This document shows, piece by piece, positions 45,782 through 47,678 of a DNA stretch of 47,678 nucleotides (its first letter is position 1; each line of letters opens with the position of its first letter). The DNA is taken from the IMG/VR virus record IMGVR_UViG_3300046804_002270, positions 1 to 47,678 of that record. One strand, given 5' to 3'. The position numbers and the translations under genes were made by a program. This stretch comes from a virus. The notes under the pieces are model-generated. The model ran no database searches, was not told where the DNA came from, and saw nothing but the letters and a program-made list of their open reading frames with translations.

Positions 45782-47678
45782 ATGTCAAGAAAAATAATAG
45801 ATATAGGTGTTGTCGGTAATGACGGCACAGGCGACAGTATTCGCGACTCGTTTCGTAAAGTAAACGACAACTTCCGTGAACTATATAGCTCTTTGGGACT
45901 AGGAGAACGCCTATCATTTACAGGCTTAAACGATACTCCAGATTCCTATGTAGGACAAAATGACCCAGGTACAGGAGCCACTCCGTTAGTAACCATCAAT
46001 GATGACGAATCGGGCCTAGCATTTAAACAACTTAAAGCAGGCGATGGTATTTCAATTAACTTTACACAGCCAACTGATCCTAACCCTAACGAAATCGTTA
46101 TTAATTCTGAATTCGCAAGTATCTATGCTGATAAATCACCAGAGCTTGGCGGAAATCTAAGAGTCACTCCAGGAACTATAACCAACAGAATCATCGACAT
46201 GGTGGATGCAACTACCGGGGCTCCTATTGATCCTGTTTCTGCTGGTGAAGCTGTTAACAAGCATTATGCCGATACCAAAATATCACGCTATGGTGTAAAT
46301 GCTATTGATCCTGCAACAGGTGCTGTAAATGCTGCTTTTGGACGCATGAGCGGTCCACTTATTCTTTCTCGAGATCCAGAGCCCGAAGACGATGCAGTTT
46401 ACGGTGGATTAATTGCTGCTACTAAACGATATGTAGATAATTCAGCATTCGGATCATCAGTTAACTTATATGTTGCTACTTCTGGAGCAGATGATCGCCC
46501 AGGTGTTAATAAAACATTGCAGGGTCGAGCATTAGCGTATGCTTACAGAACCCTCGAAGCTGCTTGTAAACGTGCAGAAGAATTAGTTTTAGAATCCAAA
46601 GACGACCTAGGTCCTTACAAAAAGGTTCTAACTTATAATAACGGCGAATATGAATGTTACCTAACAGCAATTGAAACTTCTCCAATCTCGGGTGCTGGTT
46701 TCTCAGGTACTGCTGTTATGAGTGTTGACACAGTAACAATTAATTCTCGAGGATCAAACTATAACATTGGAGATAGATTAACGCTTATTGGTGGGAGCAT
46801 CGGAGTAGGTGGTCAAGCTGCAATCATCGAAGTTTTAACAACTGTAACTACTCCTGGTGCTATTTCAACTTATAGAATCGTTTCAACCGGTGCTTATGAT
46901 GATGTTCCAGGTGCTACAGCTATTACAACCGCAACCGATAGTGATTTCGGAGCTGGTGCAACATTTGATGTAACATATAAAGTTAATAATGTTAAAATCG
47001 TTAGCGGAGGTTCTGGCTACAGTTTAGTGTCTGTTCGAATTGCAGGTGGTGGTGGTAGCGGTGCGTTCGGTACAGCTGATGTTGTAAGCGAAAGCATTGC
47101 CAGCATTACAGTAACTGACCAAGGCAGCGGATTTACCAGCGTACCAACTGTTTATGCCGACTTGCCAAGATTTAAGGTTTTTACTAATGGACTAAGAACT
47201 GACTTTACAGGTAACGTTTCTGAGAGTTCTCCACAGGCTATTAGAACTAGAGACATTCGAGAAGGCTTATTCTTATATGGTACTGAGTCGGGAGCATTGG
47301 CACAGATTCTTGCTCACGATGGTTCATTAGACGGCGACGACGAAGTATTCGATGTTGATATCAAATACGGAACATTCCAAATCGGTGAACCTATTGCCTA
47401 TGGCGATGTTGCTAAAAAAGTACAAATCACTATCTTAGTTGAAACAGGTATCTATGAAGAAAACCTTCCTCTCAAAGTGCCTACTAACGTGTCTATCGTC
47501 GGTGACGAGTTTAGACGTTGTATTATTCGTCCCAAAAAAGGCACAAGCTCAAGCCCTTGGGCATTCCAAAAATTCCGCAGAGACTTAGTCAATGACGGAC
47601 TAGTAACTGCTACACAAGAATTTGGATATCATTATCTAACCGATACTTCACAACCTGTATATCCAAAGATACAAAACA
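45782..47678 (+). CDS. large virion structural protein (partial, runs off the window)
   Basis: The first 632 codons of a large protein, open to the window end. The N-terminus (RKIIDIGVVGNDGTGDSIRD, then FRKVNDNFRELYSSLG) is the attachment domain of large tail-fibre or baseplate-associated proteins in marine T4-like phages. A long beta-rich region with GGGSG and SGAGFSG loops follows, and from about residue 555 a KVQITILVETGIYEENLPLKVP stretch resembling the start of a pectate-lyase-like beta-helix. It carries its own late box and ribosome site. Confidence 0.88.
   Translation, partial: MSRKIIDIGVVGNDGTGDSIRDSFRKVNDNFRELYSSLGLGERLSFTGLNDTPDSYVGQNDPGTGATPLVTINDDESGLAFKQLKAGDGISINFTQPTDPNPNEIVINSEFASIYADKSPELGGNLRVTPGTITNRIIDMVDATTGAPIDPVSAGEAVNKHYADTKISRYGVNAIDPATGAVNAAFGRMSGPLILSRDPEPEDDAVYGGLIAATKRYVDNSAFGSSVNLYVATSGADDRPGVNKTLQGRALAYAYRTLEAACKRAEELVLESKDDLGPYKKVLTYNNGEYECYLTAIETSPISGAGFSGTAVMSVDTVTINSRGSNYNIGDRLTLIGGSIGVGGQAAIIEVLTTVTTPGAISTYRIVSTGAYDDVPGATAITTATDSDFGAGATFDVTYKVNNVKIVSGGSGYSLVSVRIAGGGGSGAFGTADVVSESIASITVTDQGSGFTSVPTVYADLPRFKVFTNGLRTDFTGNVSESSPQAIRTRDIREGLFLYGTESGALAQILAHDGSLDGDDEVFDVDIKYGTFQIGEPIAYGDVAKKVQITILVETGIYEENLPLKVPTNVSIVGDEFRRCIIRPKKGTSSSPWAFQKFRRDLVNDGLVTATQEFGYHYLTDTSQPVYPKIQN

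Overview
The window reads as part of a large, AT-rich, T4-like (marine-type) myovirus genome. The supporting signs are tail-fibre and virion proteins of the marine T4-like kind (6063-7268, 32587-33132, 39363-40469, 45782-end), phage-carried ThyX, UvsE-type UV endonuclease, QueD-like protein, Bax-inhibitor-1 protein and iron superoxide dismutase, tRNAs interleaved with tiny genes, and T4-late-type TAAATA promoter elements. TGA, TAG and TAA all serve as ordinary stops, so the genetic code is the standard bacterial one. The host cannot be named from sequence alone; a Gram-negative aquatic bacterium with sigma-70 is implied.

Layout. (1) 1-5906: an omega-like RNA polymerase subunit, five tRNAs (CAT, Pro, Gly, Gly, Arg) packed between small genes, a 2OG-Fe(II) oxygenase, a DksA/TraR zinc-finger protein, an RF1-type release factor interrupted by an in-frame UGA at a tryptophan position, a tyrosine-phosphatase-like protein and a metallophosphoesterase. 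(2) 6063-7268: tail-fibre-like protein. (3) 7316-32172: a dense 25-kb biosynthetic island with nine radical-SAM enzymes, ten Fe(II)/2-oxoglutarate-type oxygenases, an SDR-like protein, a PP-loop ATPase with a QueC-like Cys motif, a GNAT-like protein, two degenerate kinase-fold proteins, a PLP aminotransferase-like protein, a methyltransferase and two SGNH hydrolases. Its genes lie in three blocks. Each block is a plus-strand operon running tail to tail into a minus-strand operon, with overlapping stop codons (10198-10201, 18131-18144, 25604-25624), and the operons diverge from promoter regions at about 14256-14323 and 22596-22634. (4) 32236-39298: an odd 112-nt tRNA-like gene, a histone-H1-like protein, a virion protein coupled to a prolyl-hydroxylase-like oxygenase, thyX, BI-1 and a run of small early-type genes. 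(5) 39363-47678: tail protein, two glycosyltransferase-like genes, queD-like, uvsE-like, basic protein, sod, iscU, iscA, zinc-ribbon protein, and the start of a large virion protein that leaves the window.

How it fits together (inference). The island looks like a phage-encoded factory for an oxidised or radically modified small molecule, peptide or surface structure. It sits next to tail-fibre genes, and it depends on iron and Fe-S clusters, which may explain why the same phage carries IscU, IscA and an iron SOD. The phage also carries several pieces of gene-expression equipment (omega, TraR-like protein, RF1-like factor, an initiator-like tRNA). Two promoter classes are visible: near-perfect sigma-70 promoters, all with 17-bp spacers, and TAAATA late elements. 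Several of each class lie so close to the ATG that the mRNA should be leaderless.
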